Counted from the first letter of the stretch, positions 12,083 to 23,600 are shown. The stretch: 64,000 nt of DNA from Stentor coeruleus (GCA_001970955.1 MPUH01000091.1:48470-112469); one strand, 5' to 3'. The notes: generated by a model not told the origin, from the letters alone. Program-made: numbers and translations.

Positions 12083-13389
12083 TTTTTTATATTAATCATA
12101 AGTATTAGAAATATACCTTAGACTATAGAAAATCTTTAAGTTAACTGTTTTAAGGCTTTGGGTTTAGAAATTTTTCTTCTTGAATTGTTTTGGGCTTGAT
12201 GAACTTGAAAAAATGGATGAATTTTATTAGTTTGGCATTTGGTTTTTGTTCAGGTCTTAGTTTTGTTTGTGGAGGTTTTATTTTGCCTTTAGGTTGTTTT
12301 AGAAATACTCACAAATTGTTTTTGGATTTTGCCTAAGGATTAGATAGAATTTCAAATCAGATTTGGATTTTTTTGAGTTGGAGTTTGGTGGTAGGATTTT
12401 AGATAGTTTTTTCTAACTTCAATTTAGATTTTCTTTTAGCTTTTATGTCAATTTCACCTTTACTCCTGTCTTAATCTTATCATTTCGATTACTACTGGAT
12501 TATGATTTTTATAAAAGGATAAACTTGGCATATTTTTTGTATTTGATAGCTGAGCTAGTTTTTATTTTAGAACTTTTATTTCAGCGTCTAATTTTCCTTT
12601 GGCTTCTCTACCTTGGAAACTTTACCTTAAACATTTCTCATATAATTAAATAATCTTCCATACATATTGTATTTCCTCATCAATCCAAGTTTAACTAAAA
12701 CTTTACAGATTTTCCTAAATATAACTTTCTCTAATTGCTTAACCCTAACAAAAACTCTCCATTATTTTTCACCCATTTTTTACTATAACAAAAACTCCAA
12801 TAAATATACAATTTTATTATAAAAAGCTAAATGAAAAATACAGTCTCTCTATATTTTAAAATCCTACAAGCCAAAAACCCTAATTCATTTAAAATAAAAA
12901 ATTTGTCAAAATAACAAGGCTTATTAGCATTAAATACCTCAGATTTTCTTATTTTTTTTTCAACATTCATTATCGTCCTACTATATTGTTATCTAACATA
13001 TATATCAACAAAAGAATAATCATGTAATAATCCCTAGTTCTGAATTTTTATATCCAAAGTCCTAAGATTTTACTGAAGCTCTTAAAAAAATCTACTTTCA
13101 AAGCTCATTTAAAACTTTAGACACCACAAAAGCTCAGATGCTACTTTTAATTCAGTAAATACTACAAAATTAAACCTTGATAGACATGAAAGTTATACAA
13201 AAAATCGTTATATAAAATTATTTTCCTCATACGAAATAATGCTTTTTTTTATAAAAAAATTATGTTCCTTCTCTATATAAAAAAGTCATTATAAAATATT
13301 ATTTTTCTTATATCAACCGCCTATCAACACAAAAACCCCCTTCACAATTTCCTTAGCCACCATCCTAACATAATAATCCTAATATTATT
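12083..13389. other. Intergenic, 1.3 kb
   Basis: G/T-rich next to the glucan synthase start and C-rich near 13300-13389 next to the MORN gene stop. No gene or RNA seen. Confidence 0.65.
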
Positions 13390-14376
13390 TTAAACCCATC
13401 TTACTCTTTTTCCATCAACCCATTCACCTTTCCTCACACAATTATTCTCATCAAAAATCACAGCAATTCCATGCTGCCGACCATTTTTCCAATTCCCTTC
13501 ATACTTCTTCCCATCAGGCCATTTAAAAACCCCAAACCCTTCTTTTTTATCATCAACATAATCCCCTTCATAAGATCTTCCATCAGGCCAAGTAAAAGTT
13601 CCTTTTCCATGCATAACATTATTTACCCAATCCCCTGAGTATTCCCTATCATCAGACCATCTGTATACACCAATTCCATTTATTTGGTTTTCTTTAAAAT
13701 CTCCTTGATACTGGCTTCCATCATTCCACATGAATTTCCCTTTACCGTGTTTTTTACCATTAAGAAAAGTCCCTTCAAATAAAGACCCATCAGGCCACTT
13801 TTCTATACCATAACCATGTTGTTTACCTAAAAGCCAGCTTCCATCATAACTTTGTGCATCAATTGTACGAAGAATCCCTTGACCATGAAATTTTCCTGAT
13901 AAGAAATTCCCTTGATAATAATCTCCGTTATTGTATATCATTATACCTTGTCCACTATTTTCACCGTCTATCCAATTCCCATAGGTATATAGTCCGTCTA
14001 ATGTATATTTTTCTCCTTCTCCATGAGGTTTATTAGATAAGTTTAAATTTCCGTAGTAACTACTCCCATCGGCTAATCGGATGTAGGAAACCCCTTTTTT
14101 TAAAGATATGGGGGTTAGTTTTAATATGTTTATTAAAGTATTTCGAGCTTCTGATGGTAGTAAACATAATGCACTTGAGTTCATGTAAGTAGTTTGCAAA
14201 TATTCATTTTTATATGATTTACGCTCTAAAAATCCTCTGCAAAGAGCCTGTGCGGTAATTGCAGAAATATCAGGTCGTGCTGTCATTAAATGTATTCTAT
14301 CTTGTTTTTTAAAGTTTTCTTCTACAATAGCAGCGCAATCGTCTTTGTTTTTATCATTACATTGACAACTTCCCAT
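13390..14376 (-). CDS. MORN-repeat protein with acylation-type N-terminus
   Basis: Uninterrupted 328-aa frame. The N-terminus MGSCQC offers Gly2 for myristoylation and Cys4/Cys6 for palmitoylation. An IQ-like helix lies near residues 38-54 (ISAITAQALCRGFLERK). From about residue 106 to the end there are about nine MORN repeats of roughly 23 residues with the pattern YxGxWxxGxxHGxGxxxWxDG, for example WPDGRSYEGDYVDDKKEGFG. MORN proteins bind membranes and organise cortical or ciliary structures in protists; a membrane-anchored cortical scaffold is the inferred role. No kinase or other catalytic domain is attached. The ATG follows a TTTTATAATA string. Confidence 0.95.
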   Translation of the reverse strand: MGSCQCNDKNKDDCAAIVEENFKKQDRIHLMTARPDISAITAQALCRGFLERKSYKNEYLQTTYMNSSALCLLPSEARNTLINILKLTPISLKKGVSYIRLADGSSYYGNLNLSNKPHGEGEKYTLDGLYTYGNWIDGENSGQGIMIYNNGDYYQGNFLSGKFHGQGILRTIDAQSYDGSWLLGKQHGYGIEKWPDGSLFEGTFLNGKKHGKGKFMWNDGSQYQGDFKENQINGIGVYRWSDDREYSGDWVNNVMHGKGTFTWPDGRSYEGDYVDDKKEGFGVFKWPDGKKYEGNWKNGRQHGIAVIFDENNCVRKGEWVDGKRVRWV

Positions 14377-14798
14377 TATTATAAAATTATTTTTAACTTC
14401 TTTGCATGATTTTGTATGTTCAAATTATATATTTGAAATTTATCTATGATGATCATGCATTGGTTAGAAAGAATTTATGTTTATGATTTTCAAGGGTGTT
14501 TATGTCAGTTTCAATTTGAAGTGATTTTATCAGATTTACAACAAAAAATTGCATTACAAAATCAAAGCATTTTGCTTTGTTTTCTAGTATATCATAAAAC
14601 TAAATACTTTATTACACAATCTTTAATTTCAATCAGATTTTAATAGAATATTCATTATTATTCTTAAAAAAAATCTGCCAATAATGTCTTAAAAATAACT
14701 TACATCTAAATATTTTTTTCCATTTCCTAATAAAAAATATCAAAAAACCTTCAATTCTAATTTCTAAAAATCATTATAATTAACCTTATATAAACTAC
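14377..14798. other. Intergenic, 0.4 kb
   Basis: Spacer between two minus-strand genes. It contains a 65-codon plus-strand ORF (14446-14643) without family resemblance, which I do not call. Confidence 0.55.
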
Positions 14799-16565
14799 CT
14801 ATAAAGGAAAGCTATGGAACTTAAAAACATCTTCAACATCTTTCATAACCTTCAAAGCTAATTCATCCTTATAAGGCAAAGTAACAACTTGTATACCATA
14901 AGGAAGACCTTCACTATCTTCCATAGCAACTTTACTACATTCAGTAAAAGCATCATGATAACTATCCTCATAAAAAGCTTCATTTTTTTTAACAAGACCA
15001 ACAGGTACATTTCCACTAGGGAATCTTACAACATTCCATATAGAACAAAATATTAATGATATAAGAATATCTGATTTCCCATGCTCAGGTGCTACAACAC
15101 CTACAGCAGGACATATAAGAGCATCAAGTCCAGCAGATTCCCAAGCATGAATTGTTTCATCAATTTGCCTTATAAGCCTTCTAAATAATGTGACATAGTC
15201 TTCAGCGGAAATATTAATATCAGTTTGTAAAATATCAACAACACGATTCCACCCAATCTTCCTCATTAAGGCAAAAATCATAGAAAATAGGTAAGGATGG
15301 TCACACATAAAAATAGGCACTTTATAATAATCTTCAGGATCTTCACCCTGCATAGCATCAAGCATAGGTATATTCCCACAAGTATTAAGCAATCTGAAAA
15401 ATGTAATAAAAATCTCTTTGCAGTTCGGTACATCAAACTTAACAATCTCATATTTATCCCTTAACCTCTCACAGCATTTATCAATAGCTCCAACATAGCA
15501 TTCAGCAGCCTTATATATCCCACTATCATAAAAATACCCTATTTTCAATTTTCTCTTATCATCAAGAACTTCACAATCAAAAGGTAAATTTACAATAGTC
15601 TTATCTTTAATATTCATTTCAGGACAAAGCCATGTTTTCATAAACAATATAAGATCATCAACACATCTTCCTATAGGTCCAAAAGATGGATATAAAACAA
15701 AATCTAATCCACCCGAATCTCCAAAATCAGGAGTTTTAACCCCATGAAAAGAAAGTCTTTGTGGTGTAACTCTAAAACCATAAACACCACAAAATGAACA
15801 TGGAACTCTTATAGAACCACCTATATCACTACCTATACCTAAAGGAGAAGATCTACTTGATACTAAACCTGATTCACCACCAGATGAACCTCCAGGTATT
15901 CTTGATCTATCCCAAGGATTTTCCGCTCTTCCATATATTTTATTAGAACATTCAATCCACATAATACCTTGAGGGACATTTGATCTAACAAAAGGAATCG
16001 CCCCTTGAGATTTTAATAACTCTATAATATTAGCTGTTTTCGTATCTGGATTATCTAATTTGCAAATAAGCCCAACTGAAGATGTGTAACCAAGCATTTC
16101 TAAATGATCTTTTATACTTATCGGCACTCCATGAAGTGGACCTCGAGAATGACCTTTTGAAGTTTCTTCATCACATTTTTCTGCTTCTAAAAGAGCCTCT
16201 TTGAAACATTCTTCAGCTGTTAAGTTTAAAGATCTCCCAATGTTGTAGGCTCTTTGACAATATGTTGACATTACAGATACACTTGATAGTTTTTGTGATT
16301 TAATTGCTTGTGAAAGTTCACATACTGTTAGGCTTAAAATGTATTGTTGTGTTTCTTCTGATACTTGTGGGAATGTGAATTGTTGAGAGAGTTTTGACTT
16401 GAGTTTTTTTTTAGCTTTTGATAATAGACGACGATTGTGAAGACGAGAACGGATGTATGAAATAATTTTTAAGCCTGAGTAGATTGAGATTAACCCTATA
16501 GCTAGATGCTTTGGTGTTCGAAGAGAAGAAGAGAAAAAAGATTTCAGTTTTTTGCTGCCAAACAT
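14799..16565 (-). CDS. FAAH-like amidase-signature hydrolase
   Basis: 588 aa, amidase-signature family, closest in pattern to fatty-acid amide hydrolase (FAAH). A hydrophobic N-terminal segment at about residues 21-38 (LAIGLISIYSGLKIISYI) with flanking basic residues fits a membrane anchor. The Ser-cisSer-Lys triad is intact: Lys152 (HGVPISIKDH), Ser227 (RIPGGSSGGESG) and Ser251 (GIGSDIGGSIRVP). The spacings of 75 and 24 residues equal those of mammalian FAAH (K142/S217/S241). It probably hydrolyses lipid amides at an internal membrane; the substrate is inferred, since other amidase-signature enzymes share the triad. Full-length for the family, no intron found. Confidence 0.93.
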   Translation of the reverse strand: MFGSKKLKSFFSSSLRTPKHLAIGLISIYSGLKIISYIRSRLHNRRLLSKAKKKLKSKLSQQFTFPQVSEETQQYILSLTVCELSQAIKSQKLSSVSVMSTYCQRAYNIGRSLNLTAEECFKEALLEAEKCDEETSKGHSRGPLHGVPISIKDHLEMLGYTSSVGLICKLDNPDTKTANIIELLKSQGAIPFVRSNVPQGIMWIECSNKIYGRAENPWDRSRIPGGSSGGESGLVSSRSSPLGIGSDIGGSIRVPCSFCGVYGFRVTPQRLSFHGVKTPDFGDSGGLDFVLYPSFGPIGRCVDDLILFMKTWLCPEMNIKDKTIVNLPFDCEVLDDKRKLKIGYFYDSGIYKAAECYVGAIDKCCERLRDKYEIVKFDVPNCKEIFITFFRLLNTCGNIPMLDAMQGEDPEDYYKVPIFMCDHPYLFSMIFALMRKIGWNRVVDILQTDINISAEDYVTLFRRLIRQIDETIHAWESAGLDALICPAVGVVAPEHGKSDILISLIFCSIWNVVRFPSGNVPVGLVKKNEAFYEDSYHDAFTECSKVAMEDSEGLPYGIQVVTLPYKDELALKVMKDVEDVFKFHSFPL

Positions 16566-17043
16566 ATTTGGTTATTTATCAACAAATTATTGGAACTTTA
16601 AATGATCAGAGAGGAGGTTAAAATAAAAATGCTATGGCAGGGAGGAATAAGGATGTTTTAGCTTTTGTTTCGGGGAAGGATATTTTGTAGTTGAGGATTT
16701 GATATAATTTATATGAGGATTTTGATATACATTTTTTGTTTTTAAAATTTATATTGTTAAGTATATCAAATTATTATATTATATATGATGATTAATATTC
16801 TCTACGATGCTTATGGGAATTATATTTTTTATGCTGTTTATAATTTGATTTTTAATCAAAAATCATTCAACCATGGTAATCTATTATAAATTTTCCTTAA
16901 AAATTATTATTTTCCCAGTAATCATCCATCTAAGACTAATAAAACTTACACCTAACTCAAAAAACTCTACACAAAACCCAAAACCTATAAAAAAGCCACA
17001 AAAAAGCCACAAGCTTCTCAAAAATACAAACCATTTACAATAT
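16566..17043. other. Intergenic, 0.5 kb
   Basis: Left part is G-rich on plus (upstream of the amidase). Right part, 16920-17043, is C/A-rich (downstream of the minus-strand IQ gene). Nothing else seen. Confidence 0.6.
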
Positions 17044-18849
17044 CTAAAACCTAGTAAAATCCAAAGACCTATCTTGCGTCGAAGGGGAAACCGAATTCTG
17101 TTGATCTTTCCTCAAAAAGTGTTGTTGGCTAAAAATTGCATTTTCCTCAGAATTCTCAACCCTCGAAATAACACTTTGCGAATTTTTCCTTTCTCTCTTG
17201 GAATAAACAGGATTAGCCGTCTGCAATATCCTTCTATTAAGAGGTAAAGGTGCCCATTTAGGTGCAGAATATCCATTATTATCCAAACCGGGTATATAAC
17301 TAGAAAATCTTCTAGCCACAGGAATCCAATGTGCAATTCTTTCTTTAATTTGTATAGGTCTAGTCATTCTTTCTCCACATTCGCCAGTTACATTAAGATT
17401 GAGTTTCATTTTTTTAAATTTCCTTGTTGGGGTTTTATTATAAACTGCTTTCCATCTTGGTTGTACAGGTTCTTCAGTCCTCCTAGCTGAAACTGTTGTT
17501 GGAAGTAAAAAATGAGCATGTTCGATTTCAGGGATGTTTAAAGGAGGATATTGAATATATTCAGTATTTGCTGATTCTAAAAGGGCAAGTCTTGGTAATG
17601 GGATCATAGAGTCAAAATGTCTTCTTTGATTTAGTTCTTTAGGTGTTGAAATATGTAAGTTTCTAGTCATTGGTCGACTTTCTCGTGATAAACTTCGACC
17701 TTTAGCGAAATTTGATAGGGTTAGATAAAAAAGTTTACTTTTGACCCCTTCATCATCATCTAAATCTTCATTTAGGGCTTTTTCTTGCATCATTGGAAGA
17801 AGCATTTTCTCATCTTTTTTATCTGGGATTGCATATGCCAATTTACTCATGGCAACTTTTTCTCTTATTTTTCTGTCGATTATGTCTTTTATTCTTTGGG
17901 CTTCTTTAAACTCCTCATCATCTTCTGGATTACTTGTTTTCTCAGCTTCGTTGCCTTCTTCGTTTTTTCCTTCGGTTGTGGAGTCTACTTTTTTTTGATC
18001 TTTTTTGGGTGATGGACTTGATCCTCCAAGGCTGGCTAAGTACTTTTGATAAGCTTCTTTGTTTTGCATTGCCGCTTTTCTCCTTTTGATTTTTATGAAC
18101 TTTTCTTTAAGGATTTTAAAGCTGAGTTTTTTCGCTCTCCAAAAATTTTTCACAGTCAAAATCGCTAGGTTTTCTTTGATTTGTACCATACGAATAATCC
18201 TGTATTGTAGAAAAGCAAGATAATCTCTTTTGATTTTACAAGAGTAGTTCAGAAGTACTTTTCTTAGAAAATCACATAAAATTTCTTCACGTTCTTTAAG
18301 ATAGAGTTCATAGCATTTTTGCATCACCACAAGTTTTTTGCGAAAAACGTATCTTCGGTATGCTGCTTGAATACATTTTATTGCCTAAATAAAAGTTACT
18401 GGGATTGTGTTTGTACCAAGACTAAGCATGCAGATGTCAGTTTGTATTCTAAGTTCTTTAGTGATTTTTTTAGAGTTTTTTTCCCTGATTTCCAAAAGCA
18501 ATGGCTCGATTTTTAGTCTTACCAGGAAGCCTCGAACAATTTTTTGAATTTTTAAAGCCGATTTTTCACAAATAATCTTGTTATTATAATACCGACTGAT
18601 TTCATCTTCAACAGTTTTTTCCCATGTTTCTTGAACTTCTCTTATTTTCTGTGTAATGTGTCTAACATTTTTCTGGTCTTTTAGTAACCTTTCTTTATTA
18701 GTTACAGCCATTCTCATTCTATCTGCTTTATTCCTCTCGGTACTTGCTTTGGTTATGCTTGTATCTTGTAGTAGATAAGTAATCAGTGAACTTTTTCTTG
18801 ATTGTTTTTTGTTGCCTTCTGAATTCGACCTAGAGCCAGGCTTTGACAT
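17044..18849 (-). CDS. IQ-motif coiled-coil protein
   Basis: Spliced product of 596 aa, complement(join(17044..18384,18400..18849)), with one 15-nt intron. Two IQ motifs lie at about residues 97-113 (SALKIQKIVRGFLVRLK) and 151-168 (AIKCIQAAYRRYVFRKK); the second is created by the splice. They probably bind calmodulin or centrin. Further basic helices follow (residues 170-260), then an acidic stretch (TEGKNEEGNEAEKTSNPEDD) and a Pro/Arg-rich C-terminal third with short W-containing motifs (PVQPRWKAVYNKTPTRKF, YSAPKWAPLPLNRRI). I do not recognise an orthologue. A cytoskeletal role is inferred only from the IQ and coiled-coil content. Confidence 0.88.
18385..18399 (-). other. 15-nt intron in IQ protein gene
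   Basis: Minus-strand GTAACTTTTATTTAG, phase 0, joining ...GTNTIP to AIKCIQAAYRR. Confidence 0.92.
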
Positions 18850-19274
18850 TATGTATTATATTCAAGAATTTTTATTATGATTTTTTGTTAAAAATTCTGA
18901 TTTTGATATTAAGAATAACTGTGAATTTTATATTTTTTAAGTTTTGGATTAGGAGGATTATAAAAGATATGAATAATAACTGTGAAAATTACTTTATGTT
19001 TATTATATCTTATTAATTGTAAATATTATTGGTATGATTTGGTTATAATTGGTTAGTTATTATTTGGATTTTGTATAAACAATAATTGCTTTGATTGTTT
19101 TAGCTTTAGGTTTTATTTTTGATATATAAACATTTTTTTTTAACAATTTTGTTATGTTGAAGGTTTTATATATTATAAATACTTAAATCTTATAATAAAA
19201 TGCAACACCTAATATTTAGATGATATGCTTATCCAAAAAATAAATAACGAAATCTATTAAATGAGATTTATAGT
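18850..19274. other. Intergenic, 0.4 kb
   Basis: AT-rich, T/G-biased on plus next to the IQ gene start. No gene seen. Confidence 0.6.
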
Positions 19275-19658
19275 CTAATGAGAAGAAGATGATGATGATG
19301 ATGACAATCTTTCTTTGTCAATTGATACTTTTAGATCTGCAGTAATTTTTTCAAGTTGCTGGAACATATTTAAGTTGGAATATTCAGCAAGTTTAAGTCC
19401 AACGTGCTGACTATATAGAGTTTACTCACACAATTTGGAATATCTAAAGAATATTCCTTCTTTTAGACCTTTTTCAAGATTCCCATCTTTGTTCATGACA
19501 ACCTCACCTTGGGATAAACTTTTAGATAACATTTTTTCAAAGATTTGAGCTTTTTGTTCCCATGCCTGCTTCTGAACTGTCTGTCTCATGCAAACCAAAG
19601 AGTCTTTGTAGACTCTCATAAAGCTCTTAGCTTTGAAAGTTAAGTCTTCTCCTAGCAT
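19275..19658 (-). CDS. Small helical protein with poly-Ser tail
   Basis: Spliced product of 122 aa, complement(join(19275..19410,19426..19658)). One 15-nt intron removes an early stop and joins FFRYSKLC to DQHVGLKLAEYSN. Predicted mostly helical and charged, with the segment LAEYSNLNMFQQLEKITADL. It ends in a run of eight serines and a histidine (a TCA/TCT microsatellite at 19281-19305) before TAG. No family recognised. It is short for a dedicated enzyme and may be a structural or adaptor protein. The splice is well supported because both exons keep typical codon use up to the junction. Confidence 0.72.
19411..19425 (-). other. 15-nt intron in small poly-Ser gene
   Basis: Minus-strand GTAAACTCTATATAG, phase 2. 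Confidence 0.85.
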
Positions 19659-20069
19659 TTTATAATAGTATATCTGAAATATTCAATTCCTATACTGATT
19701 AATAAATCATTTATATAAAATCAACATACAATAATCATAAACCACCTTAGCCTAAACTTAAATCTCTACTCATCACACAAACCTTTTTTCTCATAAACCA
19801 TATTCATAAACATCATATTTATTATATAATTTTTTCTTTTAAAACTAGAGGTTTAGCTTTATAAAGTAAAGTCATGGACTGGCCTTGACTAAGTGTTTTT
19901 TCATATAGTGACAATGACTTATACAAAATAATCTTATATATTTTATTTTATTCTATTCCATTTTGCATTGTATATTATCTTTAGATACAAAAAAATTTGG
20001 TTATTCAAATATTTCTGAGAATAAAAATTCATACTAGGCACAGAAGGTTTTCTATAATTATGACTCAAA
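19659..20069. other. Intergenic, 0.4 kb
   Basis: AT-rich spacer between the small gene's promoter and a decayed coiled-coil gene. Nothing else seen. Confidence 0.55.
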
Positions 20070-20720
20070 TCAATCCTTAGGGTTAATCTTGGAGAAAATG
20101 TTCACCCAACTGTTATTTTTAGTCAAAATTTCCTTCTTATTATTCAATTTCTCGTTTTTTTCCTTTAAGCCAATTATTGTTTCTTTCAAGTAAATTCATA
20201 TTAATCACAATAGCTTAGGTTGTGGAGACTCTTTTTCTTTATCTTTGAAAGGAAGTTTCTTTTATATCATTTAATTCACTATCTTTCTCACTTTACCTAG
20301 TGTTTTTTAATATAGCGAATTCCCTTGTGATAATATTGATTTCTTGGTCAAAACTCTTTTTGTTTGTTAAACTATTATAATCCCAGAGCAATTTCTTGTA
20401 ATTTTACTTATTTTTAAGTTTATTAGGGATAAAAACTCTGTTTCAGCAAGATTAACTGGCCTTAATCCGTTTAATAATTTGGTTATATAAAGGGATATTG
20501 AATCATTATAAACACTTTCTTGTAATTCAAAGATTTGTTTGGAAATTTTGTTAATTTTCGTTGCTGGTTTCATTTGCTGGACTTCTTGTATTTATTGTTT
20601 AGCTGATAAAGTTCAGATTTTCGCTTGAGATTTCGCTTATTTTTGAAGAAGGAGATTTTTGATATTTTTGTGTTGAATCTGTTTCCACTAAGATTTGCTT
20701 TTCAAGAATTTTTTTTTCCT
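20070..20720 (-). pseudogene. Decayed coiled-coil gene
   Basis: On the minus strand, coding-like peptides appear in order but in shifting frames: KKILEKQILVETDSTQKYQK, then a 68-codon ORF from 20573 (MKPATKINKISKQIFELQES...), then KKSFDQEINIITREFAILKN followed by TAG and later TAA stops, and last ETIIGLKEKNEKLNNKKEIL ending NNSWVNIFSKINPKD at TGA (20070-20072). No 15-16 nt GT-AG segment repairs the breaks. The final NSWVNIFSKIN resembles the NTWLHVLKKIN end of the coiled-coil gene at 29979, so it may be a dead relative of that cluster. Confidence 0.55.
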
Positions 20721-20950
20721 AACAGTTGAGTTTAGATACAATCTATTGTGAACACCACCTCGGCTAGCTAATTTAATGCTCACTATTCATTTATTATAAT
20801 TAATAAAAAATCTACTTTAAAAATTTTCGCAAAGGAAAGTATTGGAAGGAAGGCTTAGAGATAGGAGATAGATAAATAAGCATAAGTCTTGTGTGATAGG
20901 TTTAAAATTGAGGAAGTATATGGGTTATCTTATGGTATTAATATAAAATA

Positions 20951-21976
20951 ATGGTATCCAAAGGGTGTTATGCAAAGTGGACTGGTACAAGTCAGATCGT
21001 TCCAACTTCTTCAAGACAAGAAGTTACATACCCAGAAGACGATGACAAAAGCCCAATACATCTCAAGACGAAATCCTCAAAAAAAGGTATAGAAAGTGAG
21101 CAAACAGCTTCTCACCACTTCTCATTTTTCAACAAAAACATGCAACAACTACTCTTCGCCTATAAAACCAAAGCAGTTCTGACAATCCAACGTTTCTACC
21201 GTCGTAAAAAGTTAAAATCTAAAGCCAATCCATTTCATCATCTATTTAAAAACCTTTTACAAAAACGTTGGAAAAGTCTCTGTAATAGATTTTATCTCAT
21301 AATCTTCATAAGAACCTATTCATCTATTATCATCCAACGATCATGGCGAAAATATCTCACAAGTATTAAAAGTTGTTTTTCAACTCCAAGAAGAAAACTT
21401 TTAGCACATACAATAGTTGTGGGTAGTAGATTGAAAAAAATGTATTCATTATTAGAAAATATTAATAGAAATCGGGTAATGAATAGTCCAGGAAGTCAAT
21501 GTACTATAACTCCAGTTAAAAGGAAAAATCCTTTAATGTGTAGATTAAGAAATGAGATGAAATTTCACAATAGAGCAGCTAGTATGCCAACAGTACTTAA
21601 AGATTTTATGAGTTCAGAACCTGAAAATAGCTGTGATACAATACCGGAAATGCCTGAAATGTTTTGTCCCCAAATGGCTGAACCTCCTGTTTTTAAACCT
21701 TTTCCTAGTAGAAATTCCTTGGTTATGAGGCAAAAATCTGTTAAGATTAGGACAAGGAGGGTTAAGAAAATGAAAACTGATGAACTTTTTGGACATTTAC
21801 TTACTGATAGTGCTTTGAATGAAGATAATAAAGAAATTGAGGTTATTACTTGTATACCTAAACTTGGGGAAGATGCTAGGTTTTTTAAGAAAATCGAATT
21901 TGCTAAGGTTAGGGACAAACTCAAAAATGAGTATCTTGGTTTGGTTAATGGGTGGTTTGAGAAAAAATGGAATTGA
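20951..21976 (+). CDS. IQ-motif protein, basic
   Basis: Uninterrupted 341-aa frame. IQ-like helices lie at about residues 73-88 (AVLTIQRFYRRKKLKS) and 122-138 (YSSIIIQRSWRKYLTS), the expected calmodulin/centrin-binding type. The middle is Lys/Arg-rich. The C-terminal half carries an acidic-Pro stretch (DTIPEMPEMFCPQMAEPP) and ends in a helical segment with WFEKKWN. No orthologue recognised; the architecture suggests a cytoskeleton-associated adaptor. It lies downstream of a decayed gene and has a 1-kb AT-rich spacer after it. The first ATG after TATTAATATAAAATA is used. Confidence 0.85.
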   Translation: MVSKGCYAKWTGTSQIVPTSSRQEVTYPEDDDKSPIHLKTKSSKKGIESEQTASHHFSFFNKNMQQLLFAYKTKAVLTIQRFYRRKKLKSKANPFHHLFKNLLQKRWKSLCNRFYLIIFIRTYSSIIIQRSWRKYLTSIKSCFSTPRRKLLAHTIVVGSRLKKMYSLLENINRNRVMNSPGSQCTITPVKRKNPLMCRLRNEMKFHNRAASMPTVLKDFMSSEPENSCDTIPEMPEMFCPQMAEPPVFKPFPSRNSLVMRQKSVKIRTRRVKKMKTDELFGHLLTDSALNEDNKEIEVITCIPKLGEDARFFKKIEFAKVRDKLKNEYLGLVNGWFEKKWN

Positions 21977-23033
21977 TAGTAGGATTATAATTTAATTAAA
22001 GATAAGATGTAGAAAAGAAATTATTTGCGGGGTTTTTCATTTGGTTTTAAGTTTTTAGTTTTTTTTTTATTTTTAGATAATGTTGTGTGTGTTAAGTAAT
22101 CCTGTATTTAAGGTTGTAATAAGGGTGAAAAATATCACTAATCGGGAGATAAAATTTTTATGAGTCTATTAGGAAAATAATAACCTAGAGTTAAAAAAAA
22201 TACTGTCTTTAAGATATTATGAGGAAAGATTTTTTTCTAATAAAATAGATTTTTTATTTATGGTTATTGATTAGAGTATTAAAGGTTTTCACAAAAAAGT
22301 ATTTTAGAAATTATGGAAGTTGGAAGCACAAGAGATTAAAAAATATGTAATAGTTAGAATTATAAGGATAGCAAGAAAGGAATGAATGCATAAGAGAAAA
22401 GAAACTGTTTTTAGGTGTAGGATATGAATTTTTAGAACTCTAGAATATTTTTATATACTGTTGGCAGGAATTTTTTTATATATATTTTAGCTAATAAAGA
22501 AAAAAATAGTAAATTTAATCAGATTCTTGTTGTTTGATTTGAATATTGATTATTTATATATTCAAAATTTATAATCTTGATTTATATTAATCAATTGTTA
22601 TAATTTAAGATGATATTGAATATTTACAAGCTAATAATAGTCTTTATCTCATTTAAGCATTAAATTTTTATGAATATCTACACAATTATAATATCCACTA
22701 ATATTCTTATATACTTAATTCAAATTATTTGCCTTATATCTTAAATCACTTATAGTATTTCATTGGAATTTTTAAAAACAAAATAAATTAACTTCTTATC
22801 TTTTTTATAAATCATTTTAGCTTAAAAACAAACCTTTCCATTTAAGAATTCAAAAAAGTTAATATAAACTTTAAGCTAAATTACTTAAAAATAATAAGAC
22901 ATAAGAATATCAATTGAAAATCATAAAACTTTTAAATCTCAGTCAAAAATAATTGCAATTTATCAGATTGCATTTTCTGTATTTTTTCATATTAAAATTT
23001 TTATAAATTTGTCTAGATTTTGAATAGAAATTA
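21977..23033. other. Intergenic, 1.06 kb
   Basis: G/T-biased after the IQ gene stop, then A/C-biased from about 22660 to 22960. No gene, RNA or repeat recognised. Confidence 0.65.
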
Positions 23034-23600
23034 ATGAAAGCAACAGTTCAAAATATTTCGTTTAATGAAGAGATCTCAAGTGGCTCAAGCACTTCATTCA
23101 AGGTAAATTATGAAATTCTTTCAATAGACTTGCCAGAACTCAAAGAACTTCCAAGTATAAGTAAAACAGAAGAGTCCTCTATTACTCCCTCATATGAGGA
23201 AATCCAAAAAATCCTCCAAGCAAACAAAATAATAAATCAGCAAGTCCGACTACAATTCAATAAATTCATTAGTAAATCTAACAGCCTTCTCAGCGAGTCT
23301 AAAAAAAAAACTCTCAGCACAATTGAAGAAGCCTTACCTAAAATCGAAAAAGGTATTGCAAAAAGTATTCATCTCAGCCCAGAATATTTATTTTGTATTA
23401 AAACTCAACAAGAAACTCTTTTAAGATTATTTGACCAATTATGTATTTTGCAACAAGAAATCGATTATGAAAGTATTAAACTTAGAAATACTCAAAGAGA
23501 AATACAGAAAAACAGATTTCCATTACCAAAATTTGAGTGTAGTATTGAGGAAAGTCAGAATAAAAAATCCCAAAATGTATGTTGTTGTGAGATTTTTTAA
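23034..23600 (+). CDS. Coiled-coil protein ending in CCC-EIF (CaaX)
   Basis: 188 aa with acidic/Ser-rich N-terminus, helical middle (EEIQKILQANKIINQQVRLQ) and a coiled coil near residues 120-160. The C-terminus is NVCCCEIF: the last four residues CEIF form a CaaX box (Phe at X favours geranylgeranylation), and two preceding cysteines could be palmitoylated. The minus-strand protein at 36224 has nearly the same size, coiled-coil layout and ending (KVCCCVLI), so the two look like diverged paralogues. Lipid-anchored coiled-coil protein of unknown function. Confidence 0.82.
   Translation: MKATVQNISFNEEISSGSSTSFKVNYEILSIDLPELKELPSISKTEESSITPSYEEIQKILQANKIINQQVRLQFNKFISKSNSLLSESKKKTLSTIEEALPKIEKGIAKSIHLSPEYLFCIKTQQETLLRLFDQLCILQQEIDYESIKLRNTQREIQKNRFPLPKFECSIEESQNKKSQNVCCCEIF

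Noticed and set aside
14446-14643. 65-codon ORF between MORN and amidase genes
   Set aside because: No family resemblance. Flank composition fits plain promoter DNA of the minus-strand MORN gene.
16873-17247. 124-codon plus-strand ORF
   Set aside because: Its right half overlaps the 3' end of the minus-strand IQ gene, and the rest is low-complexity Lys/Pro/Asn translated from A/C-rich flank.
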